DNA of 64,000 nt from the NCBI GenBank assembly GCA_965230065.1, contig OZ245942.1:1488001-1552000 (forward strand), in the 5' to 3' direction. Numbering within the stretch: the first letter of the stretch is position 1; the number at the start of each line of letters is the position of its first letter. Shown here piece by piece: positions 50,617 through 58,989 of this stretch. The stretch is from G965230065 sp965230065. GTDB taxonomy: Bacteria > Bacteroidota > Bacteroidia > Cytophagales > Cyclobacteriaceae. Under the pieces are notes generated by a model. The model was not told where the DNA came from. It saw only the letters and a list, made by a program, of their open reading frames with translations, and ran no database searches. Position numbers and translations under genes: made by a program.

Positions 50617-52992
50617 TTATTCCTTTTCATCTGACATTGATTGGGGTGCATCAGCCGGATTACTGCCCCATTTTTCATTTGGCTTCTTACCCATTTCTAA
50701 CCGTAACGTGCCACCTTTCACCAAATCATCATGATAAAACCAGGGCTTTTGCCAGTCCTGATCATTCAGTTGAGCAGATTGTATATAGACATTGGATGCA
50801 GTGTTATTACTTGCTTCAATCACGAATTTTTCTCCCGGATAATATTTCTCATTCAAGTGGATGGTAACCTTATCAAAGATGGGACTGCCTATTTCATACT
50901 CAGGCTTAAGGGCAGCTCCTCCTTTCATTTCAAAAAGTCCTATTTTCATTAATACAGCCAAAGCGCCCATCAGCCCCTGGTCTTCGTCTCCACTGTAACC
51001 ATGTTGAGGGTCATTGTCGCTGTATACCATTTCCAATACTTTTCTGGACCACTTTTGGGTTAGCCAGGGTTTTCCAACGTAATTAAAAACGAAAGCTGTT
51101 TGCATTGAAGGCTGGTTGCCATAATTGATATAGGCTTTTCTCCGCTCCCTTGACACAAATCGATCCGGACGGTAATTGTGTGTTACCAGCCCATGCTGTT
51201 CGGCAATGAGAAAGGAACGGTTGAGCTTGAGGCTCATATTTTCATCTCCTCCCATTAAATTGCTCAACCCTTTTAAATCATGAGGAACATACCAGGTAGC
51301 CTGGGCGGCTGTGGCCTCTACAAAACCTACCGCAAATTCCAGGTGGTAGAAAGGTTCATACCATTCCCCATCCAACGTTTTTGGCCGCATCCAACCCGCA
51401 GATGGGTCGTAAACATTTTTATAGTTTTCAGCCCTTTTCATAAAAAGCTGATAATCATCCGTTTTATCAAGCGCTTTTGCCATTTGGGCCAGGCACCAGT
51501 CCTGATAGGCATATTCCAGGGTCATTCCCGGGCCATCCTGATGGAATCCATACCTCTTTTCTGAAAGCGGATAAGGCACATAGCCCTTTTCTATGTAATA
51601 TTCAATACCGCCACCCTTTGTAGTATTGTGCTCATAACCTGCTTTGCTCATCATACCTCCCGGAAAGGCATTTTTGCGTATGCCAGCATAGGCCTTTTCT
51701 GCATCAAACCCCCGGATGCCCTTCATGTAAGCACTTACAATAAAGGGCGTGGAAGAAGCCCCCGTCATCACGTAGGTGTAATTGCCTCCGGCAGGCCCCC
51801 GGGGAATCAGTCTGCCATCCTCGTACATCAGCAGCATGGAGTTGACAAACTCTTCGGAAATTTCAGGATATACCAAATGCCAGAGTGTGTTGAGCGTCCA
51901 TTGCGCACCCCAGAAAGAATCGGAGTTGTAGTGATTGAACTTAGGCTTTCCATTGTCGCCCAGTGGAATCTGGCCAATGCGTCTTTCCGCTCCGGTCATG
52001 TCACAATATTTTCCATTCGCATCGCTGATGATGCGTCTTCCCTGCAAGGCATGCCACAGATCCGTATAAAAACGAATTCGTTGTTTTTCAGTATTACCGG
52101 ATACTTCAATTCGGCTTAGGTGTTCATTCCAGACTTCTTTGGATTCTGCCACTACCCGGTCAAAATCCCAATGGGGCAATTCATCTTCCAAATTCAGTCT
52201 TGCTTGTTCGGCACTCACATAAGAGATACCCACCTTCATAAGGACAACCTCGTCTTTTTTAGTAGCAAACTGAACATAAACACCACCGTTTTCACCTTCA
52301 AATTTTTTCGTTTTTGCCAACAGCTTTCCATCCTGCCAGGCATTTAATGATGCAAAAGGCTTGTTGAATTGAATGACGAAATAAACGTTTGTAGCCTTGG
52401 GCCTTCTCCGGGTTGCTTCCATTACAGCATAGCCTTCCATCTCTGAATCAGAGATTTTTTTGACATACCCTGATTGGGTGCCACTAGGCCCAAGCTCTGT
52501 ATTCAGGTCCAGCAAAATATGGCTTTGGTCTGATTGGGGAAAGGTGTAACGATGAAAACCCACCCGGGTGGTGGAGGTTAGTTCTGCTTTTATGTCATAG
52601 TCTTCCAGCAAAACCGAGTGGTAACCCGGACGGGCTGTCTCATTTTCATGAGAGTATTTTGAGCCATACTGCTGAGGACCGAGATGCCCTTTAAACTCGC
52701 CGGTTGTAGGCAATACCGGAATGCCGGATAACTGCCACGCATGTATGTGGCTGAAAAAGCGGATGGTATCCTGATTGTATCGATAACCGGAATCCCAGGC
52801 ACCTCCCAGGCCCATGTCAGGGCTCAGATTTACCATCCCGAATGGGCGGGTAGCGGAGGAAAAGAAAAACCACCGGGAATTGGCAGCATCCACAAAAGGG
52901 TTTACTAAATCTACCGGTTGTTGGCCCAAGGCAATATTTCCGATCGAAAGGCCAAGAATCAACAGAGTAATACTATAAAATTTTCTTTTCAC
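50617..52992 (-). CDS. GH92 family glycosidase (alpha-mannosidase-like)
   Basis: A 791-residue exported enzyme with a signal peptide (residues 1-23). The N-terminal beta-sandwich carries VNPFVDAANSRW and RPFGMVNLSPDM, and the catalytic (alpha/alpha)6 domain TLEYAYQDWCLAQMAKAL near 491-508. E559 in GFVEATAAQATWYVPHD lines up with the GH92 catalytic acid. The base region, usually GNDD, reads GDEDQG at 668-673, so one of the two acids is changed. GH92 enzymes are calcium-dependent exo-alpha-mannosidases acting by inversion. The family fit is clear, but the changes mean the sugar may not be mannose. It lies between the lyase and the sulfatase set. Confidence 0.88.
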   Translation of the reverse strand: MKRKFYSITLLILGLSIGNIALGQQPVDLVNPFVDAANSRWFFFSSATRPFGMVNLSPDMGLGGAWDSGYRYNQDTIRFFSHIHAWQLSGIPVLPTTGEFKGHLGPQQYGSKYSHENETARPGYHSVLLEDYDIKAELTSTTRVGFHRYTFPQSDQSHILLDLNTELGPSGTQSGYVKKISDSEMEGYAVMEATRRRPKATNVYFVIQFNKPFASLNAWQDGKLLAKTKKFEGENGGVYVQFATKKDEVVLMKVGISYVSAEQARLNLEDELPHWDFDRVVAESKEVWNEHLSRIEVSGNTEKQRIRFYTDLWHALQGRRIISDANGKYCDMTGAERRIGQIPLGDNGKPKFNHYNSDSFWGAQWTLNTLWHLVYPEISEEFVNSMLLMYEDGRLIPRGPAGGNYTYVMTGASSTPFIVSAYMKGIRGFDAEKAYAGIRKNAFPGGMMSKAGYEHNTTKGGGIEYYIEKGYVPYPLSEKRYGFHQDGPGMTLEYAYQDWCLAQMAKALDKTDDYQLFMKRAENYKNVYDPSAGWMRPKTLDGEWYEPFYHLEFAVGFVEATAAQATWYVPHDLKGLSNLMGGDENMSLKLNRSFLIAEQHGLVTHNYRPDRFVSRERRKAYINYGNQPSMQTAFVFNYVGKPWLTQKWSRKVLEMVYSDNDPQHGYSGDEDQGLMGALAVLMKIGLFEMKGGAALKPEYEIGSPIFDKVTIHLNEKYYPGEKFVIEASNNTASNVYIQSAQLNDQDWQKPWFYHDDLVKGGTLRLEMGKKPNEKWGSNPADAPQSMSDEKE

Positions 52993-53029
52993 TTCTTTAA
53001 TCTGAGTTTTCGTTTATATTTTTAAATAT

Positions 53030-55612
53030 TTAATTCCTGCCTATAGGAACTTTGTCAATCCCCTCTTTCACTACCATCTTTCCGTTAATTTTTTCTACCA
53101 AAAGCGTACTGCCTGTATATTCAGGCTGGTAGGTGTTGTCACCTGCTTTTATCTGCTCTTTGCCATACATGATGGCTGATGATCCATCTGTGCTGGTAAT
53201 TTCAAAGGAGGCGGGTTTGGAAGCGTCCAACTCTGCCTGAATCTTCCAGTTGCCTGCTGAAATCCAGCCCGATTCGCCACGCTGGAGTTGTTCAAAAACA
53301 CGCTTATCTGCTTGGGGCTTCACCTGAAAGACAGCCAGATAGCGCGTGGCTTTTCCGGATGATTTTGCATAAATATGCCACTGATCTTTGTATACAAGTA
53401 TATTTCCGTCTTCGTCGGTGAGGTTTCTGAAATTGACGGGTTCAGGGTCAAATTTGGTACTTAATTCAATATCTAAAGGATGGGTTCCAAAAAGGTTGAC
53501 CTGAGAACGGGCCGTGGTAGTTGCATTTTGTATTTGCTGGTTTTCTTTGTCTAAAGTGATTTCATCATGACTATGGATGAGCCAGCTCCATACAGCATGG
53601 TGGTCGGCTTCCAGCTCATCATAGATAACGATGGTGGAAGGGCGAAGTAATACGATGTGTCGGCGAAAGCGGGTTAGTCCGGCTTTCTGGGGTTCCTCTT
53701 TCTCATTGTCATAAGCCATGGAGGCATCCCCCAGCGCATAGCTGATTTGCGCTCCATGCAGGAAACGAGGGAGCCATCCATAAGACTCTGCACTGCCAGT
53801 AGGTTGGCCTTTGCCATCTATCAATACAGTATTATGACCAATGGTTGCCTTAAACCACTCGTTATAGTGTGGCACACCCATTGAAGGCCGGTAGCCCGAG
53901 TTGTAAAACAGCTTTTTTCCCCCATATTGGATGTTAAAACTATTTTGATCTGAGTGTGAATGACTGGTGGAACCATAAGGACTCGCCCGCATACTTACCA
54001 TTAAGTTTTGAGAAGGATCTAGCGAGTCGGTATGCATGTTGACAGTTCCTGTTTCAGGGAAAGCCCGAGCTTGAGGCAAGTCGAAGTTTGATAAAGCCTT
54101 GGGCCGATCAGGCAACTTCCATTTCAAACGAAACCACCTGAATTCATCATCATCGATTAGTGTTTTATCCAAAGCATTGAGGTGTTGGTCTACATACCAG
54201 GCGGCATAAGGATTTCCAGTAATCCGGCTCAGGGCATCTGCATATCCCAGCATGCCTAGTTTCTGGCCGAATTGTTTTTCTGTGCCATTGCCAAATCCTT
54301 CGCTATAAGAATTAGGAGGAAAAGCATAAAGAAGCCAGTAAGGATTGTTTTCATAAAATGGCGACCTGATAAAGTCCACGCCTGTATAGTGTTGAAGGGT
54401 CATGGGAATATCCAATAACGTTAAGCCATTTAATTCTGCATAGTGTGTGCCATTCCACCACCCTCCATCATCCGGCCCTAATACCGGGGCACGGGCTAAC
54501 CAAACTTCATAAATGTAAGTGAGCCATTGGCTAGCCTCAGGAATATCGTGAAGCGTTGCCAGTGATGTTTGAAACAAGCGATGTAAAATATGTTGCCATA
54601 CGTGACCGGAAAACACCTTGGCTTCCAGCATATTGACCCACAGGTTATAAAAGCGATTGCCTCGAATGGTAATACTTTTTAATAAGGCGGTTTTCTGCTG
54701 ATCCGATAGTAAATCATAACAGGCATCATACGTATAGGCCATCACCAGCATGCATTCACTATCTCCAAAGTTATTAGTCATGCTTACGCCATTGGGGTCC
54801 CAACTGGCAATTTCAGTAGCCCATCGAATGGCAGCCTTGGCGTATTTTTCCTCTCCGGTCAGGATATAAGCTTCGCAAAAGATTTTGGGCCCTTTTCCTG
54901 CTGCTGCCCCCAACCGCTTGCTGGCATCCAACGCTAGTTTTTTTTGCTGCACCTTTGTGGTAGCCTCACGCAGGTCCGGAATTCCCATAGACTCTCGAGG
55001 AGGAGCCAGAGAAAGCAACGCATCAGCTTTTTTAATGATTACGTTAGCATCGGCATTCTCAGCAACACGTTGACGAAATGAACGAATATTTTCGGCCAGG
55101 AAGACCCGGGGATGATCTAAAGGCACCTTTTCAATCAATCGCCGGGGAGAAGGGGTATCGAAAATGGCAGAGGCTGAAGTAACCTGAAAGGACTGAAGTG
55201 ATAACCAGTTATCTTCATTGTATTTGTATTGCCAATACCAGGTTCCTGGCTCCAGAAGCTGATGGGGATTAAAGATAGCGTACGGCAAATCATTCGCCTG
55301 CATGGTTGAAGCATCTTTAAACTCCTTATCCTGTGACAATCGAAAGCTATAGCGGGTAGTTTTTCCTGATAATAATGGGCATAACATCACCGGAGGGTTT
55401 GTCGCTGCTACATTTCCTTCTGCCGGTTTCGGGTTTTCCCTGAATCGCGGATGAAGTACTCTTTCCGTAAGCTTAACCTCTGCCTTTTTTTCCTGAGCCT
55501 GTTTAGGTCTGTATGCTGTATAAATGAGGATTAGTACGATACTCATTACAGATAGATATAACTTATAAGACTGCCACCACTTAAGTTTTTTTTCATTTTT
55601 CATATCAGGCAC
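53030..55612 (-). CDS. DUF4962/heparinase II/III-type polysaccharide lyase
   Basis: An 860-residue protein with an N-terminal membrane anchor (about residues 18-33) rather than a cleaved signal. A DUF4962 region covers about 45-500: a fibronectin-like start (WYWQYKYNEDNWLSLQSF near 125-142) and an (alpha/alpha) toroid with WQHILHRLFQTS near 339-350 and GGWWNGTHYAELN near 383-395. The heparinase II/III beta-sandwich covers about 510-750 with SHSHSDQNSF at 550-559 and GHNTVLIDGKGQ at 592-603, the family signatures that carry a catalytic histidine. It should cleave uronate-containing chains by beta-elimination. The exact PL family and substrate cannot be read by eye. It is a key sign that the glycan contains uronic acid. 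Confidence 0.88.
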   Translation of the reverse strand: MPDMKNEKKLKWWQSYKLYLSVMSIVLILIYTAYRPKQAQEKKAEVKLTERVLHPRFRENPKPAEGNVAATNPPVMLCPLLSGKTTRYSFRLSQDKEFKDASTMQANDLPYAIFNPHQLLEPGTWYWQYKYNEDNWLSLQSFQVTSASAIFDTPSPRRLIEKVPLDHPRVFLAENIRSFRQRVAENADANVIIKKADALLSLAPPRESMGIPDLREATTKVQQKKLALDASKRLGAAAGKGPKIFCEAYILTGEEKYAKAAIRWATEIASWDPNGVSMTNNFGDSECMLVMAYTYDACYDLLSDQQKTALLKSITIRGNRFYNLWVNMLEAKVFSGHVWQHILHRLFQTSLATLHDIPEASQWLTYIYEVWLARAPVLGPDDGGWWNGTHYAELNGLTLLDIPMTLQHYTGVDFIRSPFYENNPYWLLYAFPPNSYSEGFGNGTEKQFGQKLGMLGYADALSRITGNPYAAWYVDQHLNALDKTLIDDDEFRWFRLKWKLPDRPKALSNFDLPQARAFPETGTVNMHTDSLDPSQNLMVSMRASPYGSTSHSHSDQNSFNIQYGGKKLFYNSGYRPSMGVPHYNEWFKATIGHNTVLIDGKGQPTGSAESYGWLPRFLHGAQISYALGDASMAYDNEKEEPQKAGLTRFRRHIVLLRPSTIVIYDELEADHHAVWSWLIHSHDEITLDKENQQIQNATTTARSQVNLFGTHPLDIELSTKFDPEPVNFRNLTDEDGNILVYKDQWHIYAKSSGKATRYLAVFQVKPQADKRVFEQLQRGESGWISAGNWKIQAELDASKPASFEITSTDGSSAIMYGKEQIKAGDNTYQPEYTGSTLLVEKINGKMVVKEGIDKVPIGRN

Positions 55613-55628
55613 TGTGCTACCGTTGGTT

Positions 55629-55990
55629 TTAAATAACTTCTTTTAAATCAATAATAAATACTTGTCTTCTTCCTTCGGGCGCTCCATTGACACATATTTT
55701 TTGATAATTCCGGCTCCAGGCCGAATGCGGATATAACTTGTGCGGGCTATCCCCGCCCAATTTTTTATCTTTAGGCAAGTAAGCCTTTCCTCCACCCAGT
55801 CGAGCTTTCTGATTTCCCTTCTTCTTCCTTATACCCTTCATCATCTTTCAGGGCACTTTTATAACCAATGAATGCAGTGTCAAATGTAAAGGCTGCCACC
55901 ATCTATACTCCTACTATGAAAGCGATTTGCTTATTCATAATTTCAATTTCTTTAGAAGAGATGGGGCGCAATTCAATGTGATCGCCTGAT
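55629..55990 (-). pseudogene. Decayed remnants, including a PD40/oligogalacturonate-lyase-like beta-propeller C-terminus
   Basis: The last 60 codons of an open frame ending at 55629 read SPHKLYPHSAWSRNYQKICV then PEGRRQVFIIDL, which matches the closing blade of TolB/PD40-like propellers of the oligogalacturonate-lyase type (HPxWSxDxxxIxF...GRRQVYVIDL). Nothing upstream in that frame resembles the rest of a propeller. In another frame just upstream, IEIMNKQIAFIVGV is followed by an in-frame TAG and MVAAFTFDTAFIGYKSAL, which looks like part of a membrane protein. The segment appears to be joined pieces of two dead genes. Confidence 0.5.
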
Positions 55991-56033
55991 TAACAAAAAC
56001 GACATTTTGAAATGCTCCCCTTAACTTAATTAC

Positions 56034-56072
56034 TCCATAGTGGCTATTCCATAGTGGCTATTCCATAGTGGC
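56034..56072. repeat. 14-bp tandem repeat across a stop codon
   Basis: The unit CCATAGTGGCTATT occurs at 56035-56048 and 56049-56062 with a partial third copy to 56072. It overlaps the last codons and the stop of the small lipoprotein gene. Because 14 is not a multiple of three, each copy shifts frame, yet the first copy restores an ATME-stop ending. Confidence 0.85.
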
Positions 56073-56438
56073 CCTCGTGGCTTCTACCGGAAAACTTTGG
56101 CCTTGTGCACTCACATTCCCAGTAAAAGCATCTCCCGAAAAAGTACCTTTAAGTTCCAGGGAAGTGCCCTGTATGTAAAAGTTTGAAGAAAGCTGATTAT
56201 CTTCTATTGTAACATTGTTCAGGTCTACGGTGCCTGCATCTGTAGCCAGGTTTCCTGAGAATTCTTCTCCATTTTGTTGGATATTCATTACGCCTGATAC
56301 ATCTCCATTAGGTGTGTTCTTGACAGAGTAATCCCAGGCTCCTGCGGGGCTATTTTTGGCTACTTTGGAAGTGGCACAGCTAGCCATGAACAATAGGGCG
56401 GTACAAAAGGCCACGTAGGTTGCAATTCTCGTTTTCAT
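56058..56438 (-). CDS. Small lipoprotein, hypothetical
   Basis: A 126-residue lipoprotein. The signal peptide ends in the lipobox MASC with the cysteine at 21. The mature domain of about 100 residues starts with SPAGAWDYSVKNTPNGDVSGVMNI and alternates short strands, a lipocalin- or streptavidin-like small beta-barrel in outline (GxWxY start, FSGNLATDAG, LKGTFSGDAFTGNVS). I do not recognise a specific family. Its C-terminus ATME is encoded inside a 14-bp tandem repeat that has moved the stop codon. It stands between the two propeller pseudogenes and may have its own promoter. Confidence 0.75.
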   Translation of the reverse strand: MKTRIATYVAFCTALLFMASCATSKVAKNSPAGAWDYSVKNTPNGDVSGVMNIQQNGEEFSGNLATDAGTVDLNNVTIEDNQLSSNFYIQGTSLELKGTFSGDAFTGNVSAQGQSFPVEATRATME

Positions 56439-56498
56439 GATTTATAAGTTAAGTTGAGTAAATTATTAAATTCTTAATATGAATGTTGCATCATTGTT

Positions 56499-56877
56499 TT
56501 ATATAAGTTCAACCAAATGCAACTGCCTTGTCCAGCTTGTTGCGTCTATGGAATCAAAACAAATTTTATTTCCCTTTGGGCTCCACCTGGGGTAAAAACA
56601 CCGGATCAACAAGCCCAATGCTTGCCTCCTCATGCGACTCTGGCAGGCGGTGATGAAATTCAGGCTCCAGGCAGACCATTTGGGTTCCGGAGCTATTCCA
56701 GGGTGACATGCCATAATACCCAAAAAAATGATTTTTGGGCCCTTGTGTAAGTGTGCGAACACTAAACCGGGGCAGTTCAGCTATAGGTTTTGCAATAGCC
56801 AATGTGTGAGGATCTGTTAGCCCGGTCAGCCCTAAAACAGTTATTCCTTTCAAAAAAGATCTACGATCAATTATCAT
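56499..56877 (-). pseudogene. PD40-type beta-propeller protein, internally deleted
   Basis: The frame from the ATG at 56877 encodes a twin-arginine-like start, MIIDRRSFLKGITVLG, then GPKNHFFGYYGMSPW and EEASIGLVDP, which is the usual first 90 residues of oligogalacturonate-lyase-like propeller proteins. It then meets a stop after EPKGK. The overlapping frame continues YPRWSPKGNKICFDSIDAT then SWTRQLHLVEL, which is the normal last 35 residues of the same family. The middle of the gene, about 300 codons, is missing and the ends are joined out of frame. It cannot be functional. Confidence 0.75.
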
Positions 56878-56886
56878 AACTTCCTT

Positions 56887-58497
56887 TTAGTTTTGCTCAT
56901 TTTGCGGATACGCTAACTGGCTCCGAAACAGGGTAATTCTGTGAATTTCTTCGTTTTCTATATTAAAAATCCGGTATTGTACCTGAGGGTCACTGGCTTT
57001 TGTATCAAATTCCAGTACCCCAAAAGAGCAGGTTTTATTGTACCCAAAGAGGCTTTCCGGCATAATTTCATGGGTATGGATATTGGTAAGTCGTGAACTC
57101 ATAAAATCGTACAAGGGATATCCTTCTGCGCGTTCAATTTTCCATGCATCAGAAAGGTGCCTGTCGGCTGATATTAAAAGCACTCCTTCAATTTTATTTT
57201 CATCGAGAAAAGTAAATATCTCTTCACGTTCCCGGGGAAAACCATCCCAGGTATCATCACTGCCAGGTTTAGTATTTTTAGCCCAGGGCACCGATGATGC
57301 CACCACCTTAAAAGTAGCATTTGATGCCTTCAGCTTTTCTTTCAACCATTGTTTTTGATATTCTCCCAACATAGAGGGGTTCTCGGTTATTTTAGGGTTT
57401 TCACGATAGTATCGGCAGTCTAAAAAGAAGAAGTCAATATCACCGATGGAGTAATCGAACCAGCAACCCGGATGCTGCTCCCCTCCCCCATAATAGGGAT
57501 TGTTCCACTGGCTTTTGAATAACTTCCATACTGGGATTTTCCAGGAAGGCTGGTCAATCTCAGGCCCGCCTTCCCCATCGTTGATGGTAAAATCGTGATC
57601 ATCCCAGATAGCATAGACAGGCACTTCACTAACAAAATGCCTGAACTCGGGGCGGCTCTGCCGGCGGTAATAACAATACTGCTGCACTTCCGGCCGCGTG
57701 GGATGGTCGATGTACACATTATCACCCAGTAAAAGGAAAGCATTGAACTGATGGGTTGACAAAGTATCCCACATTCTCTCGTGCCAGGGCGTGTACCCTG
57801 CCCCTCCTCCGAAACCCAATTTTATCGTAAGGGGTTGACCTTCAGTCGGAAACGTCTTAAAACGACCATTGGTAAAAAACAAGCTGCCGTCTACATACAC
57901 ATTGTAATTATATTCTGTATCAGGCTGAAGTCCGGTAGCTATGACCACTGCCGTATAGTCAGCCTCAGGCGTTGAACTAGAGGTAAAAGTCATTTTATGA
58001 TGCTGTTCCACATCTAAAACTTCTACTTTTACTGCTGCCGCTTTGCTGGTGCGCACCCAGATGGAAGCTTGCTTATCGGTAAAATTTCCCAACATAGGGC
58101 CATGTATCAGCATTTGATAACGGCCTTGGATAAAATCTGTAAATGCCTTGTTTTCCAAAAGTGGTTGAAGCAGGTTTTGCGGTCCCGCCAGGAATCGCTC
58201 TGTTGGTAACCCTTGTGCTACAGCCCTGGTAGCGTACAACATAGCCTCATCCACCTCATTTTTTGCTGAATAGGCTACGGCAAGCCCAAATAGTGACTCG
58301 AGATCCTCAGGATGATTTTCTAAGTACTCTTTAAAATGGGCAATAGCTGTGTCTATTTCACCATCAACGATATTGGCAATGGCATCCCTGTTCTGTTTTT
58401 TATATTGTTCAAATCTTTTTTGTGCCATTGTGGAACTTGCCACAAGCAACGTAAAAAAAAGAGTTAAATACATTCGGGTGTAGGGCTTACTTATCAT
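56887..58497 (-). CDS. PhoD-like metallophosphoesterase with N-terminal TPR region
   Basis: A 536-residue exported protein starting at the ATG at 58497 (MISKPYTRM); the upstream frame begins with TTG. After the signal peptide, residues about 35-115 form two to three TPR-like helix pairs (IAHFKEYLENHPEDLESLFGLAVAYSAKNEVDEAMLYATRA, in short consecutive pieces). A fibronectin-like strand region precedes the PhoD phosphatase domain, with GDNVYIDHP near 280, WDDHDFTINDG near 320 and ISADRHLSDAW near 460 as the metal-binding motifs. PhoD enzymes are calcium/iron phosphodiesterase/monoesterases. In a sulfatase locus it could remove phosphate from the glycan. It is next to the propeller remnant. Confidence 0.85.
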   Translation of the reverse strand: MISKPYTRMYLTLFFTLLVASSTMAQKRFEQYKKQNRDAIANIVDGEIDTAIAHFKEYLENHPEDLESLFGLAVAYSAKNEVDEAMLYATRAVAQGLPTERFLAGPQNLLQPLLENKAFTDFIQGRYQMLIHGPMLGNFTDKQASIWVRTSKAAAVKVEVLDVEQHHKMTFTSSSTPEADYTAVVIATGLQPDTEYNYNVYVDGSLFFTNGRFKTFPTEGQPLTIKLGFGGGAGYTPWHERMWDTLSTHQFNAFLLLGDNVYIDHPTRPEVQQYCYYRRQSRPEFRHFVSEVPVYAIWDDHDFTINDGEGGPEIDQPSWKIPVWKLFKSQWNNPYYGGGEQHPGCWFDYSIGDIDFFFLDCRYYRENPKITENPSMLGEYQKQWLKEKLKASNATFKVVASSVPWAKNTKPGSDDTWDGFPREREEIFTFLDENKIEGVLLISADRHLSDAWKIERAEGYPLYDFMSSRLTNIHTHEIMPESLFGYNKTCSFGVLEFDTKASDPQVQYRIFNIENEEIHRITLFRSQLAYPQNEQN

Positions 58498-58989
58498 TTT
58501 ACAATTTTTCTGTTTCAAGCATTTGGTTCAGGGCACGATTGGCCACACGCACTACATATTACCTGACCAGTAGCAGAATGAACACTAAAAAAACATATTA
58601 AAAGGTATAAGATGGTAAGGCGGTTAGGTACAACCATATATCAAATACATTTTAACGGTCTATAACTATGCTTGGGGCATGTATTTGAAAACGGTGCTTG
58701 GTTATTTTGAGAGAGGGTGTTCATATTGCACAAGTGTTTTAATGACGGGCAAGCCATAAAATCAGAAAAAACTATAGCAATAACGCAATAAAAATGTATT
58801 TTGAAAAGGGAGGCGCTGTTTTGATAAAGGAATTTTTCATAATTTTAGAGAGTGTTTAATTATACATAGTTTCCCTTTTCTCTGGAGGCATGAATCTTCT
58901 GAGTTGGGGATGCAATCTTACAAAGGCCGGTATGCTGCAATCATCCGGTCTTTTTTTATTAAAGGCTACTTAAATTACAAGGCTTTTAG
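58498..58989. other. Long AT-rich intergenic gap with one hairpin
   Basis: No coding character in any frame. It must hold the promoter of the PhoD-like gene on the minus strand. The only clear structure is the CCGG hairpin at 58922-58957. The stretch from 58560 to 58860 is A/T-rich with no repeat that I can see. Confidence 0.5.
58922..58957. terminator. CCGG hairpin downstream of the second fecR gene
   Basis: AAAGGCCGG (58922-58930) pairs with CCGGTCTTT (58945-58953) with one G-T wobble, followed on the plus strand by seven T. On the minus strand it lies 33 bases after the fecR2 stop and ends in a weak CTTTG. It may end the fecR2 transcript or be a leader like that before SusC1. Confidence 0.5.

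Noticed and set aside
56499..56877. Programmed frameshift in the propeller gene
   Set aside because: No slippery site is obvious, and the joined product would still lack about 300 residues of the propeller.
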